DNA of 64,000 nt from Diprion similis (lineage: Eukaryota; Arthropoda; Insecta; Hymenoptera; Diprionidae): the NCBI RefSeq assembly GCF_021155765.1, contig NC_060107.1, forward strand, positions 18,338,501 through 18,402,500, written 5' to 3'. A model generated the notes under the pieces. The model was given only the letters and a program-made list of their open reading frames with translations, did not search any database and was not told the origin of the DNA. This document shows positions 23,275-33,207 of this stretch, in pieces. Numbering within the stretch: position 1 is the stretch's first letter; each line of letters begins with the position of its first letter. The position numbers were made by a program, and so were the translations under genes.

Positions 23275-24120
23275 CTTTCTTCCTTCTCACGTGCTCTTGA
23301 CAAGTTTAAACATGAATGATCGTTTGCTGTGATGGTAATCCTTTTTATAGAGCGAGCTATACGTGTGTCTATTAGGCGTGGTGTCGTGTCATTCGGTGAA
23401 CATGGGAGCCACCATACGATATCACATTTCTCCGTTTGCAAAACATAAACATAAGGGTTCGTTACAGTAGAGTCCTGGAGAGGTATTTGGTGGGGAGAAA
23501 GAACGTCACGTGGTTGATATCACTTCGGACTTGGGATTTTTGATAAGAATGTCAAGCGGTTGATAACGCACCGAACCTTGGACTCGAACAGAACATCACG
23601 TGATTCACCCCAGCCCTTCTCGGAACTATTAATTGTCGAATGTTACGTGGTTGATATCATACTGGTTTTTCGACCACACAAGCAGTTTTCGAGAAAAGAA
23701 TGTCACGTAATTGATATCGGCCAACGAAAACAATTTTCGGAACTATTAATTGCGGAATGTAGGGTGTCAAATATCACACCGCAAGCCGCTCAAAGTTAAC
23801 CGGAACATTCCTGAGATGGGTACGTTGGGAACAGAAGGGTTTGCGTCTCCGCTACACCTCGACCGTCGGTAGGGGGGAATAACAGCGAGACCGATGGTAA
23901 AGCCGCGTGATTTTGACCTTCGGCCGATGAAACAGCCGGTAAAGCAGCAAGATTTTGACCCTTGGCGGAAAACACTGTCGATAAGGTTGAACCTTCGGTC
24001 GATAAATAGGTAGCGCCATTTTGATCGACGGTCGGTACAGTAGACTGTGACGTCATCGCGGAGAAGGGTTTGAGTCTGGGGAAATTGTCGGTAAGTGTCG
24101 GTAACAGGAATCTACACGCA
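23275..24120. other. Noncoding region with CACGTG-containing repeats
   Basis: Units of the form GAATGTCACGTGGTTGATAT recur with variation near 23504, 23550, 23594, 23637 and 23698. A second short repeat (GCCGATGAAACAGCCGGTAAAG-like, glutamine/alanine shadows in translation) lies at 23800-24060. No gene is recognised. Confidence 0.5.
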
Positions 24121-25721
24121 GAATGCCCCTTGTATTACTACTATAATGCTTCCGAATCGGAATATGTTTTTACAATTAAACAAATTTGTTCTATCGGAGA
24201 ATAAATCTGATTCACATTAACAACTGTCCCATCTTTCAAACAACAACAATTATTAGGTACTTTCGTACTTAAAAAAAAATCATATTGAAGTGATTTTATT
24301 ACTTTTTTTATACCAGAATGTTCAATGGTATGATATTTATGACTGGAAACTCTGTTTTTTTCTGAGACATAGGAGTGACAGAATCTAACCTACGCTTCTC
24401 TTCATGACGGTTTATAAATTGTTGCAAGGGCTTACTTGATACTTTGACCATTTTTTCTATTTTTCGCATATGGTTTTCAAACTTAAAAGCGCTAAATTTG
24501 TCTAATGGTCCTTTCGACTTAACATCATCGCATAAGTGAACTAAATTGTGTACGTTATATGAAACATATTGATGTCCATGAAGCAGTGGGAAAGTTTTTA
24601 CGAAATATAGTAAAAGACTTCGAGCATAATCATTGTACTTGCGATGTAACTCGGAACTTCCCAAAATTCTAATGGCTATACTCAAAATAAGAAAATGTGT
24701 ATATTGATACTAGTTAGAGTATCTTCAAATATAACCGGTCCAGTATATAGTAATAATTGTCTGAGTTCGGTAGCTTTGTATCTATCTACATCCTGCAAAG
24801 GCCTTGGTTTTCTAGAGAACTCTTTCGATATTGAACCGCTGAGTGACAACAAATGATTTGATGCTCTTGTAAAGTTTTCATTTGTCATTCGAACATCCTT
24901 TTTTTCCTTGACCCAAAACTGAACTAATTTTTTCATCACACCTAGACATATCAGGTGCATGTAATCAAGTGGAAAAGTTGCTATCATGCATATTAATAAT
25001 CTTTCTAGAATAGACAATTTTTTATGATGCTCTTCATTCGTTTTTTGCCTGAATGATTCGTCAGTCCCTAATCGTGAATCGACTTCGGGATATGTTAGAC
25101 GGTTCTGAATGAATTCCCCCTCTTGTATACATTTGCCGCATCCAAAGTAGGAATTATGCCCTTTTGTTCCAGTTATATAAGATTTCGCGGGCGCATCACA
25201 GATAAAAGCATTAATTGTAATTTGGATATTCTTGTTATATATTGTGATACCTGTAGCAGAGACATCTTCAAAATCATCCACGAAATATTTCAAAAATTCG
25301 TTACTATCTGATGGTTTTTCGTAACCATGGTATATTCCAACGACAAACGGTTCTGTATGAAAATCTACTTCGATGGATGCTAAAATTGGCCAAAATTGGC
25401 CAAAATTGACTGCCAGAACTTTTTGTTAGTGGAAGTCCATCTATGTTGATGTTTATGTTCAACTCCGAGGGGCAATTTTTAAGTGAAAAATACTTGGAGA
25501 TAGAATGCAATAAGCCTGAACGCAATCCACAATGAAAATAATTTCCCGGATTCATCTTAATAAGTTTCAAATTTCTTGGAGTTTTAGTGAGAGTTCTCGA
25601 ATCGGATGGCACATCAAAGCCATTTCCACGCACGATTTGTAGCAATGCATCAAGATCTGCATGACTTATATTTCGAGTGATGGCCCAGTTCCGAAGGTCA
25701 GTCTGAAAACTTCTTTCATTG

Positions 25722-25725
25722 ATAT
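25722..25725. repeat. Target-site duplication (left) of the gypsy element
   Basis: ATAT immediately before the left LTR, matched by ATAT at 33504-33507 after the right LTR. The copies flank a clean insertion into the TNP2-like frame. Confidence 0.9.
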
Positions 25726-26009
25726 TGTTACAAAGGATAAAATCACCCGTTTTACCCCCTTTTCTAATGATCTAGTAGTCGACATGTGACGCAAGAAAAC
25801 TAAGTCTTCTTATGTCATCAAATGAATAAGGTTGCTGCGTCAACCGCTATTATTGTAAAAACAGATCTGTTTCAGACTTTGAACTGATAACACGTTCTTT
25901 ACCCCAAATACATTTTTCTCAAAGCATATTTCTCATTTAGCGCCTTTTAATTGCTCACCTAACTAAGCTTCTTACCCTCGTTTTATTCGTTACACCAAAA
26001 AGTGTAACA
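25726..26009 (+). repeat. Left LTR of the gypsy element
   Basis: 284 bp, beginning TGTTACAAAGG and ending AAGTGTAACA, so the ends are inverted TGTTAC/GTAACA. It is identical to the right LTR except at 25965 (A versus G). It should contain the promoter and poly(A) signals of the element; I do not assign a TATA box. Confidence 0.97.
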
Positions 26010-26029
26010 CTGGTGTCAGAATCGGGATT
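26010..26029 (+). promoter_or_regulatory. Primer-binding site, tRNA-Leu type
   Basis: TGGTGTCAGAATCGGGAT follows the LTR after one base. Its complement ends TGACACCA, the 3' end seen in tRNA-Leu species, so reverse transcription is probably primed by tRNA-Leu. The exact isoacceptor is not determined here. Confidence 0.75.
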
Positions 26030-26073
26030 TAAAGCTTTTCTTTCGTGAGTCAATTCAGTGCGCGAATTTGAAG

Positions 26074-27653
26074 ATGAGTGTCAGTCGTTCGACCCGCTCA
26101 CGCCGCCGGGAAAGTTGTGGAGATAGCCCCTCACTGAGAGGAGACCTACAAGTTCCCGAGCCAACTTTTGCGGCTCCAGAAGCTGCACCGACGGTGACCC
26201 CTGTTACAACACCTTCGACGCCCACCGTCACCGCTTTAGACCTTCTGAAGGTCCTTCAGGCTCAACAAGAAACAGCTGAGAGACAACGAGAAGCTGCTGA
26301 ACGACAACGTGAAGCAGCTGAACGTCATCAGCAGCATCTGATGGATCTTCTACAGGAACAACAAGAACAGCGTCGACTGGATCGCGAGGCCCAGACACGC
26401 TCAGAAACACAAATCATCGAGCTATTCCAATCCACAGTGTCGGCTCTTCAAGCTAAAAATCAAGCTCAGGAGTCTGGAGAACCGGTCGCTACTCCCAGAG
26501 TTTCCCCGGTACCCACTCCCAGGATGGTTCCTATCCCGACACCCCGGACTTCTCCTCGCCAGATCTTTTCGGATCAGGCTCCCCAGGATTCAAGGTCTGT
26601 CCCTTTTATTAGAGAACTTGACTGTTCTCCGATTTCGAGACCTAGAATAATAACCGAGACCTACTTTCCCGAGCCACCATCAAATGCTCAACCTCATTTC
26701 CCACAATCAAATCAAATAGATAATCAGAGAGTATTCCAAGTCCCCTCTGTGCGTTAAAACCGCCTATTTTTGACGGAAAAATTCCGTGGGCAGAATATGA
26801 AAGACAATTTAATACAATTGCTAGACATAATCAATGGGACTCCGCCATGAAAGCTCATAGCCTTGCCTCTTGTCTTAGAACGCCAGCTTTGAATGTATTG
26901 ACAGCTTTGTCAGAAGAAGAAATTTCTGACTTCGAAAAGCTCAGCTCCGCGTTGAAATTAAGATACGGTAATGATCATTTGACAAAATTATATACTGCTC
27001 AATTACAAACTAGAAGACAAGGACGAGACGAAGACCTTGCCTCTCTCGGACAAGACATAGAGCGACTGTCGCGAATAGCTTTGCCAGACCACGAACCGTC
27101 ACGTAATATTTTAGCGACACAAGCTTTTTTAAACGCTATTAACGACCCGGAAGTTAAAATGGCCGTTGGAACGTCGGGTTTAACTTCCTTACGAGAGGCA
27201 ATGGCCAAAGCTCTCGAGGTGGAGGCCATGCGAAAACAATATTTTGGAGCGAGCAGACTCCGCCAAGTACAGGTGGATAATAACACCTCTATAGAAAAGA
27301 GAGGTGGTCGCTCGGAAGAGACCGAGTCTCATAACCCGAAAAATAATAAAAATTACCATAATAATAGAAATTTTAAAGATAAGAATAGTCGCGGTTCTTC
27401 TCAGAACTACATTAAAAGACCTCAGTACGTCAATGACAGAGTAGACAATAGATTTACTACCCTCACTTGCTTATTTTGCAACCAAAAAGGCCATGACGCC
27501 AATCACTGCTTCGCGTTAAAACGCAAAGCAGAGACACAGACGCAAAGCTCAAATTCAAACGCTAATAATTGGCGAAATAGTAAAGTAGCCAGGGAAGATA
27601 GTCATCAGAATTCTAATCCCGACACCTCGACCATGGCTATCTCAAAAAACTAG
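26074..27653 (+). pseudogene. Gag of the gypsy element, with one frame break
   Basis: The start ATG at 26074 follows the leader. The first frame runs to a TAA at 26755-26757 and encodes a Pro/Gln-rich matrix-like part with a long coiled coil (repeated AERQREA units). The capsid part continues in the -1 frame from about 26745, recognisable by KPPIFDGKIPW...YERQF, and ends with a CCHC zinc knuckle (CLFCNQKGHDANHC, near 27475-27516) and a basic tail, stopping at TAG 27651-27653. A single-base loss near 26750 explains the break best; a sequencing error is possible. The stop is preceded by the slippery site for Pol. Confidence 0.85.
27644..27650 (+). promoter_or_regulatory. Programmed -1 frameshift site between gag and pol
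   Basis: The heptamer A AAA AAC stands in the gag frame as TCA AAA AAC directly before the gag stop TAG. Slipping back one base opens the pol frame (CTC AAA AAA CTA GAT), which is free of stops to 31039. This is the X XXY YYZ arrangement used by several retroviruses. I did not define a downstream pseudoknot. Confidence 0.85.
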
Positions 27654-30600
27654 ATTCAGATGATTTAGGAGGGCGAAAATCATCGCAGGTTGTTAGAGTA
27701 GAAAGCCCTTTTGCAACTCAGTTTTTACTAAGGAGTTTAAGACAGTCTGGTCTTTACGCACGCGGAACTGTCAATGGCGTTGACTGCCTCTGGGTAATTG
27801 ATACCGGAGCAGAGGTAACCGTTGTTCGGTCGGATCTTTTAAAATCTGACGACCAGACTGTTCCCTCTTTATCTTTGCGAACAGCCACTGGAGAGACGAC
27901 CCCGGTTTTGGGAGAGGTTATCGTGCAGATTAACCTCTTCGGATGTATCGACTCTCCACACAAGGTTTTTGTCGCAGATATCGAGGATGAAGGTATTTTG
28001 GGTTTAGATTTCCTCACAGCTCACGATTGTGTGATTTCCACCAAGAGGAATTCTCTGACGTCTAACAGCCGCGAAATCCCTCTGTGCTCAAAGAAAAGAA
28101 GAGTGTACTGGACTCCTCCAAGAATACGAGAAGTAGAACTCTCCAAAGACAATCATCAAAATCTGCTCCCTTCACATCTAGAAAATCTTTTTGAAAAATC
28201 GTCGACCACGCTGGATTTACAACAGAAGGAATCCTTTAAATCTGTTTTATTTAAGTACGCAGATTCTTTTGCAGTAAACAGCGGAGACAAGGGGAGATGT
28301 ACGTCGGTAAAACATAAAATCGACGTCGGAAACAATCCTCCAATTAAACAAGCTCCCCGGAGACTCGCTCTCAACGGCAGAGAAGAGGTGAAGAAACTCG
28401 TTGAAGATATGTTGACCAACGACGTAATCGAGCCTTCTTCCAGTCCCTGGGCTTCTCCGATCGTCCTGGTCAACAAAAAGGACGGCTCCAAGCGATTTTG
28501 CATAGACTACAGGAAGCTGAACGACATAACCAAGAAGGACTCCTATCCTCTCCCCAGAATCGACGAAACGCTCGATCTGATTGCTGGCGCGACCTGGTTC
28601 AGTACCATTGATCTTCAAAGTGGCTACTGGCAGGTTGAGATGGATCCCCTGGACAAGGAAAAGACAGCTTTCGTCACAGGACTAGGAGGATTATGGCAAT
28701 TTAAGGTAATGCCTTTTGGCTTAAGTAACGCCCCGGCTACCTTTGAACGGATGATGGAGACTGTTCTCCAAGGACTCACAGGAAAAATTTGCCTCGTTTA
28801 TTTGGACGACATAATCGTTTTCGGGAAAGACTTTGAAGAAGAAGTGTACCACCTCGAACAAGTCTTCTCCAGGTTAAAACAAGCAGGCCTAAAGATGAGT
28901 CCAAAGAAATGCCATCTGTTCCAGAAAGAAGTCAGCTTCCTCGGTCACATAGTCTCCGCTGAAGGAGTGAAGACCGATCCCTCCAAGATCGAAAAGGTCT
29001 CTGCTTGGCCGACACCGACGAACAAAGAGCAAGTTCAGAGCTTTTTGGGTCTCTGCACTTACTACAGAAGATTTGTAAAAGGTTTCGCCACGATAGCCAA
29101 ACCCCTCCATCGTCTCACAGGAATCAAGATTCCATTCGATTGGACTCCGGAATGCGAAGAAGCCTTCAAGAAATTGAAAGAAAATCTTACTTCTTCCCCG
29201 ATTTTAGCCTATCCAGAGGTCGAACTTCCTTTTATTTTAGATACAGACGCCTCTTTGTCAGGGATAGGTGGAGTCTTGTCACAGATTCAGGAAGGTCAGG
29301 AGAGAGCGATTAGCTATTACAGCAGAGTCCTTAGTAAAACCGAGAGGAACTATTGTGTAACTCGTAGAGAACTCTTAGCTGTTGTTAAAACCGTAGTCCA
29401 CTTTCATCATTATTTGTACGGGAGGAAATTCTTGATTAGAACAGACCATGCTTCTTTAAGGTGGTTACTTTCGTTTAAATCCCCCGAAGGTCAGGTAGCT
29501 AGGTGGATTGAGAGGCTCGGACAGTACGATTTCGAAATTCGTCATCGAGCAGGTTTACAACATGGAAACGCTGACGCTCTTTCTCGAAGACCCTGCGAAG
29601 AAACGACAGATTGTAGGCAATGTATTCGCCTTAAAAAATACAGAGATCCTCCTCCTACAATACGAAAGATTTCTCTTGGAGAAAACCTCGAAGATTGGAA
29701 AAGATCTCAACAAGAAGATTCTACTCTGTCTCAGGTTAAATCTTGGAAAGAAACACAAATTCGCCCAGACTGGCAAGAAATATCCTCAGCTGAGTCTGAC
29801 GTCAAAATTTACTGGGCTCAATGGGACTCTATTCTTTTAATAGACGGAATATTATACCGCAAATGGGAATCCGCAGACTTGAAAGAGATCAAGTGGCAAT
29901 TTTTGGTTCCCAGAAATCGAGTTCCAGAAATTCTTGCTCTTTACCACGATTCTCCTGCAGGTGGACACTTTGCCTCGAATAAAACTTTAGGCAAGATACG
30001 CGATCGTTATTTTTGGCCACGATGTCGTGCCGACGTAGAAGACTGGTGTCGGAGATGTCAAGTTTGTACGTCGAAGAAAGGACCTCGAGATAAAGGACAA
30101 AGCTCTCTCCAAGTTTACAACGTGGGAGCTCCTTTCGAGAGGGTAGCAATGGATATCCTTGGTCCTCTTCCTATAACCTACAGTGGGAATAAATACGCCT
30201 TAGTCATCGCTGATTATTTTACCAAGTGGCCCGAAGTAATTCCACTCGCCAGTCAGGAAGCCTCTACCGTAGCTCAGGCGTTCGTAAAAGAATTTATCTG
30301 TAGACACGGAGTACCTCTAGAAATACACACTGATCAGGGCCGAAATTTTGAGTCAAGCTTAATGAAAGAAGTTACTCAAATTTTAGGGGTTAGAAAAACT
30401 CGTACTACTCCCCTCCATCCTCAGTCTGACGGCATGATAGAACGTCTGAATAGGACTTTACTCCAATATTTGTCGTCCTTCGTAGAGCAGAATCAGAGAG
30501 ATTGGGACACCTGGATTCCTTTTTTCCTCCTGTCTTATAGATCTGCGATTCACGAGACGACAAAACAGACGCCCGCTTGTATGCTTACGGGGAGAAATCT

Positions 30601-31039
30601 TCGACTCCCGTCAGATTTAGAGAAAGGCCCTATTCCCGTGCAAACTCAACCTCAGACAGATTATGCCTCTGATTTACAACAACGCCTAGAAGAAATTCAT
30701 AATTTTGCAAGAGAAAGAATTTCTATGGTTTCAGATAAATTAAAAGCTCGCTACGATATACGAGCTAGAGATTTAAAATTTAATCCCGGAGATTCTGTCT
30801 GGCTTTTCCAACCTAGAAGACAGAAAGGAAAATGTCCAAAACTCCAACGAAACTGGGAAGGTCCATATTTAATAGTTAACCGGATCAACGATGTCGTTTA
30901 CAGGATCCGAAAAACGCCTCACTCTAAAGAAAAGGTCGTACACCTGGACCGTCTAGCTTCGTTCGAGGAACACACTCGAACGGAATCACCCGGACCTGGA
31001 ACATCCTCCCAGGTTAGACCACCTTTGAATCAACCCTGA
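27650..31039 (+). CDS. pol: Pol polyprotein of the gypsy element (PR-RT-RNaseH-IN)
   Basis: About 1130 codons, made as a Gag-Pol fusion through the -1 frameshift; it has no start of its own. The order is aspartic protease (VIDTGAEVTVV, near 27796), reverse transcriptase with FSTIDLQSGYWQ and the catalytic YLDDIIVF (near 28798), connection/RNase H beginning FILDTDASLSGIGGVLSQ (near 29231), integrase with an HHCC zinc domain (HDSPAGGHF...CRRCQVC, near 29947-30066), and a DDE core with Asp in AMDILGPL, Asp in HTDQGRNF and Glu in GMIERLNRT. A GPY/F-like module (WEGPYLIVNRI) closes the integrase. No internal stops are seen and all catalytic residues are present. It ends with TGA, 37 bases before the kinase frame opens. 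Confidence 0.95.
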   Translation, partial: LDSDDLGGRKSSQVVRVESPFATQFLLRSLRQSGLYARGTVNGVDCLWVIDTGAEVTVVRSDLLKSDDQTVPSLSLRTATGETTPVLGEVIVQINLFGCIDSPHKVFVADIEDEGILGLDFLTAHDCVISTKRNSLTSNSREIPLCSKKRRVYWTPPRIREVELSKDNHQNLLPSHLENLFEKSSTTLDLQQKESFKSVLFKYADSFAVNSGDKGRCTSVKHKIDVGNNPPIKQAPRRLALNGREEVKKLVEDMLTNDVIEPSSSPWASPIVLVNKKDGSKRFCIDYRKLNDITKKDSYPLPRIDETLDLIAGATWFSTIDLQSGYWQVEMDPLDKEKTAFVTGLGGLWQFKVMPFGLSNAPATFERMMETVLQGLTGKICLVYLDDIIVFGKDFEEEVYHLEQVFSRLKQAGLKMSPKKCHLFQKEVSFLGHIVSAEGVKTDPSKIEKVSAWPTPTNKEQVQSFLGLCTYYRRFVKGFATIAKPLHRLTGIKIPFDWTPECEEAFKKLKENLTSSPILAYPEVELPFILDTDASLSGIGGVLSQIQEGQERAISYYSRVLSKTERNYCVTRRELLAVVKTVVHFHHYLYGRKFLIRTDHASLRWLLSFKSPEGQVARWIERLGQYDFEIRHRAGLQHGNADALSRRPCEETTDCRQCIRLKKYRDPPPTIRKISLGENLEDWKRSQQEDSTLSQVKSWKETQIRPDWQEISSAESDVKIYWAQWDSILLIDGILYRKWESADLKEIKWQFLVPRNRVPEILALYHDSPAGGHFASNKTLGKIRDRYFWPRCRADVEDWCRRCQVCTSKKGPRDKGQSSLQVYNVGAPFERVAMDILGPLPITYSGNKYALVIADYFTKWPEVIPLASQEASTVAQAFVKEFICRHGVPLEIHTDQGRNFESSLMKEVTQILGVRKTRTTPLHPQSDGMIERLNRTLLQYLSSFVEQNQRDWDTWIPFFLLSYRSAIHETTKQTPACMLTGRNLRLPSDLEKGPIPVQTQPQTDYASDLQQRLEEIHNFARERISMVSDKLKARYDIRARDLKFNPGDSVWLFQPRRQKGKCPKLQRNWEGPYLIVNRINDVVYRIRKTPHSKEKVVHLDRLASFEEHTRTESPGPGTSSQVRPPLNQP

Positions 31040-31060
31040 GAAAAGTAAAGAAACTTCGAG

Positions 31061-31076
31061 TCTTCTTGTTTTCTAG
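31061..31076 (+). promoter_or_regulatory. Predicted 3' splice site for the kinase mRNA
   Basis: The run TCTTCTTGTTTTCTAG is a strong polypyrimidine tract and AG. Its TAG is also the last in-frame stop before the kinase frame, so the open frame begins exactly at the first exon base (31077), codon-aligned. A phase-0 donor upstream is required. One possible donor is after the second gag codon (26079), but its match to consensus is weak. Confidence 0.65.
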
Positions 31077-31757
31077 TCTTTGATTGATTGGGAATATAAC
31101 CTTCCCTTCGGAATTTCACTCCATAAGAAGAAGTCACTTTCTATTATCATCGAAGGGAATATCGGTTGCGGGAAGACAACCTTTACTAAAAGATTCTTGT
31201 CGGACCCTCAGGTTTGCACCCTATTAGAACCCCTCGATCAGTACCGTGATGTTGCCGGAGTCAACTTATTACAATTGATGTATGAAGACCCAATTAGATA
31301 TTGCTACCAGTTCCAGCATCACGTTCAACAAGTTATGTACGATAGACATCTTCTTTTAACCTCTCGGCCTGTCAAAATTATGGAAAGGTCGATGTTTAGC
31401 GGCGATTGTTTTATCGAAACTCATCGCAGGTTAGGAAATCTTCGAGATTTCGAGGCTCATCTACTCAGAAAAAATTCCGCTCTTCTCATTCAAGCGTTCG
31501 AACTCGGAGTAGATTTAATAGTTTATTTGCGAGTTTCCCCAGAAACCTCTTTTGTTCGGGTTAATTCTCGTGCACGCAAGGAAGAAACAGAGATTCCTCT
31601 GCAATTGCTTAGAACTATTCATGAAGTTCATGAAGATTGGTTAGTTAGAGGCATTTTTTCTTCCTTACCTGCCCCCGTGATAGTTATCGATGCAGAGAAT
31701 ACAACTGAACAGATCTATTTAGATTTTACAGAAAGACTACTCTCCAATCTCTACTAA
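31077..31757 (+). CDS. Deoxynucleoside kinase in the env position of the gypsy element
   Basis: An open frame of about 226 codons of the dNK/TK2/dCK/dGK family, which transfers phosphate from a nucleoside triphosphate to deoxyribonucleosides. Counting TTG 31080 as residue 1: P-loop EGNIGCGKTT (25-34), catalytic Glu 50 in LLEPLDQYRDV, substrate-contact Gln 79 in YQFQHH, MERSMFS with Arg 103, lid Arg 160/164/166 with EE 168-169, and the family signature IHEVHEDWL (180-188). Length fits the family (insect dNK about 250). No ATG lies before the P-loop, and the frame opens at a splice acceptor, so translation probably starts in an upstream exon. It lies between pol and the polypurine tract, within the LTRs, so it is part of the element. 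It would raise dNTP supply for reverse transcription (inference). Substrate range cannot be read from the sequence. Confidence 0.93.
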   Translation, partial: SLIDWEYNLPFGISLHKKKSLSIIIEGNIGCGKTTFTKRFLSDPQVCTLLEPLDQYRDVAGVNLLQLMYEDPIRYCYQFQHHVQQVMYDRHLLLTSRPVKIMERSMFSGDCFIETHRRLGNLRDFEAHLLRKNSALLIQAFELGVDLIVYLRVSPETSFVRVNSRARKEETEIPLQLLRTIHEVHEDWLVRGIFSSLPAPVIVIDAENTTEQIYLDFTERLLSNLY

Positions 31758-31801
31758 TTAACACAATAACAAAGAACATATGAAATTTTATTTTATTTTA
31801 T

Positions 31802-32273
31802 TCAAAGATCTTTTAAAATATGGGATATTTCCATGATTTTTTTTATCGAATCTTTAACCTCCTCACAAGATTCACACATATTAGTATTTCTTTCCAAGGT
31901 GATTAGTTCCTCATCACAATCCATACATTTTGGTCCATCTCCTCCAAAAGTGATATGAATACATAGTTCTTTAATTTCCTCTATTGGAACTTCGAAATGG
32001 AAACTATAAAAGAAAAATTTTTGAAGTATTGAAAGATGAAAAATCCTTATTCTTTTGAGAATTTGCCTTCAAGACTTACAATCTTAATAAGCAGCGTCGA
32101 CACCTTATGCCGCATTCCCTCCGAACATGAAAAGCATTTAGTTGCCCACATTTTAATTTAGCCCATTCTTCTGTGAATTTGGTTGCTATAATCTCAGCAG
32201 AAATTTCGTTGAAATCGGAAATTGAAAATTTTTTTACTAAAATAGCGGCGTTAATGAAATTATGTCTCGACAT
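31802..32273 (-). CDS. Antisense two-exon Cys-rich small protein inside the gypsy element
   Basis: On the minus strand, exon 1 is 32273-32080 (194 nt, from ATG) and exon 2 is 32003-31802 (202 nt, to TGA), separated by a 76-nt intron with a canonical GTAAGT donor and a TTCTTTTATAG acceptor. The phases match and give 131 residues. Cysteines occur as CGIRCRRC at the end of exon 1 and as KCMDCDEE...NMCESCEE in exon 2, i.e. CxxC-x13-CxxC, which suggests zinc binding. AATAAA directly follows the stop (about 31800-31785 on the minus strand). It is convergent with the kinase, the stops lying 44 bp apart. I do not recognise the family. A regulator of the element, or a gene captured with the kinase, are possibilities. 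The intron-preserving antisense orientation means it was inherited intact through the genomic RNA. Confidence 0.65.
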
Positions 32274-33207
32274 TTTTCGGCAGACTGGAGGATTCAAGTT
32301 TTGTTTTGAAGAAGCTTTTGTTCTCGCGTCGGTTTTTGTTTTCTTCTAGAAGATTCTTCTCATAAATCGAGTTTTGTATCAGATTGGCTCTGATTTCTTT
32401 GTGGTTTGAACAGAGCCGCGATTGTTATTTTTCATGGTCGATAAGCGATTATTTGATTTTCACATTTTTCTAACCCATGTGTCAGTTTTTGTCAGTACTT
32501 TTTCAGGTTGTTTTATGACATAACCTGATTTTCCTTCACCTTCTCCTGGAATTTGAGGATGACTGAAGGCCCCGATTTTAAAGAAACACTCAACGATAAT
32601 CCAGATAAGATCGTTTATTTTCTCTTTTAAAAAATAATAAAATTTATATGATCCGTGCTTTTCTCAAATTCACTTAGCGAATTCGGATTGGTCTGCCTTC
32701 ACTCACGTTTGTCCTCCCAATCTAGGGTGTGCAGTTTCCGAAAGAATTCGGGACCGGCTCGCCTCCTTTCCTCTCCCTCGTTCCCGAAGGTTGAGAAGAA
32801 GCCCTAAAAACCTCCTAAGGCCACCGTCGATTTGGACTTCTGTTGGAACCTCTCCTATTTCCGTGGTCCTTTTCCCGGACCATTTTGACCAAATTTGGAT
32901 TTTCCTGATTTCCGGAATTTGGAAACTAGCCGTTCCTTCGGATTTTACACGAAGCTATACACTACACACTTTTTACACTGACTTTTGTGAAAACACGGCA
33001 CATAAAAGTTTGAAAATTCAGTTCAATGCTCGACTATCTGCTCAAGGTTTTCTGTGGTTTACCTTGAGACTGTGGGCAAATGCCAGATAGCAGAAAGGGA
33101 GTCTTTGAATTTTTAGAGCCACAGCTCCGACTCACCTTCAAGCGTCGTATGCTAGATCAAGATCGTTATTGTTTTAATTTGTTCGAGTCGGGACGACTCT
33201 TTTCCTC
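32274..33207. other. 3' noncoding region of the gypsy element
   Basis: There is no convincing frame on the sense strand. It may hold the promoter of the antisense gene. Short open frames near 32791 and 33080 resemble nothing. Confidence 0.5.

Noticed and set aside
26745-26757. Second programmed frameshift inside gag
   Set aside because: No X XXY YYZ heptamer is aligned with the gag frame there; a one-base loss explains it better, though it stays open to checking.
31077-31757. Kinase as a host gene next to, not in, the retrotransposon
   Set aside because: It lies between pol and the polypurine tract, inside LTRs that differ by one base and share one target duplication.
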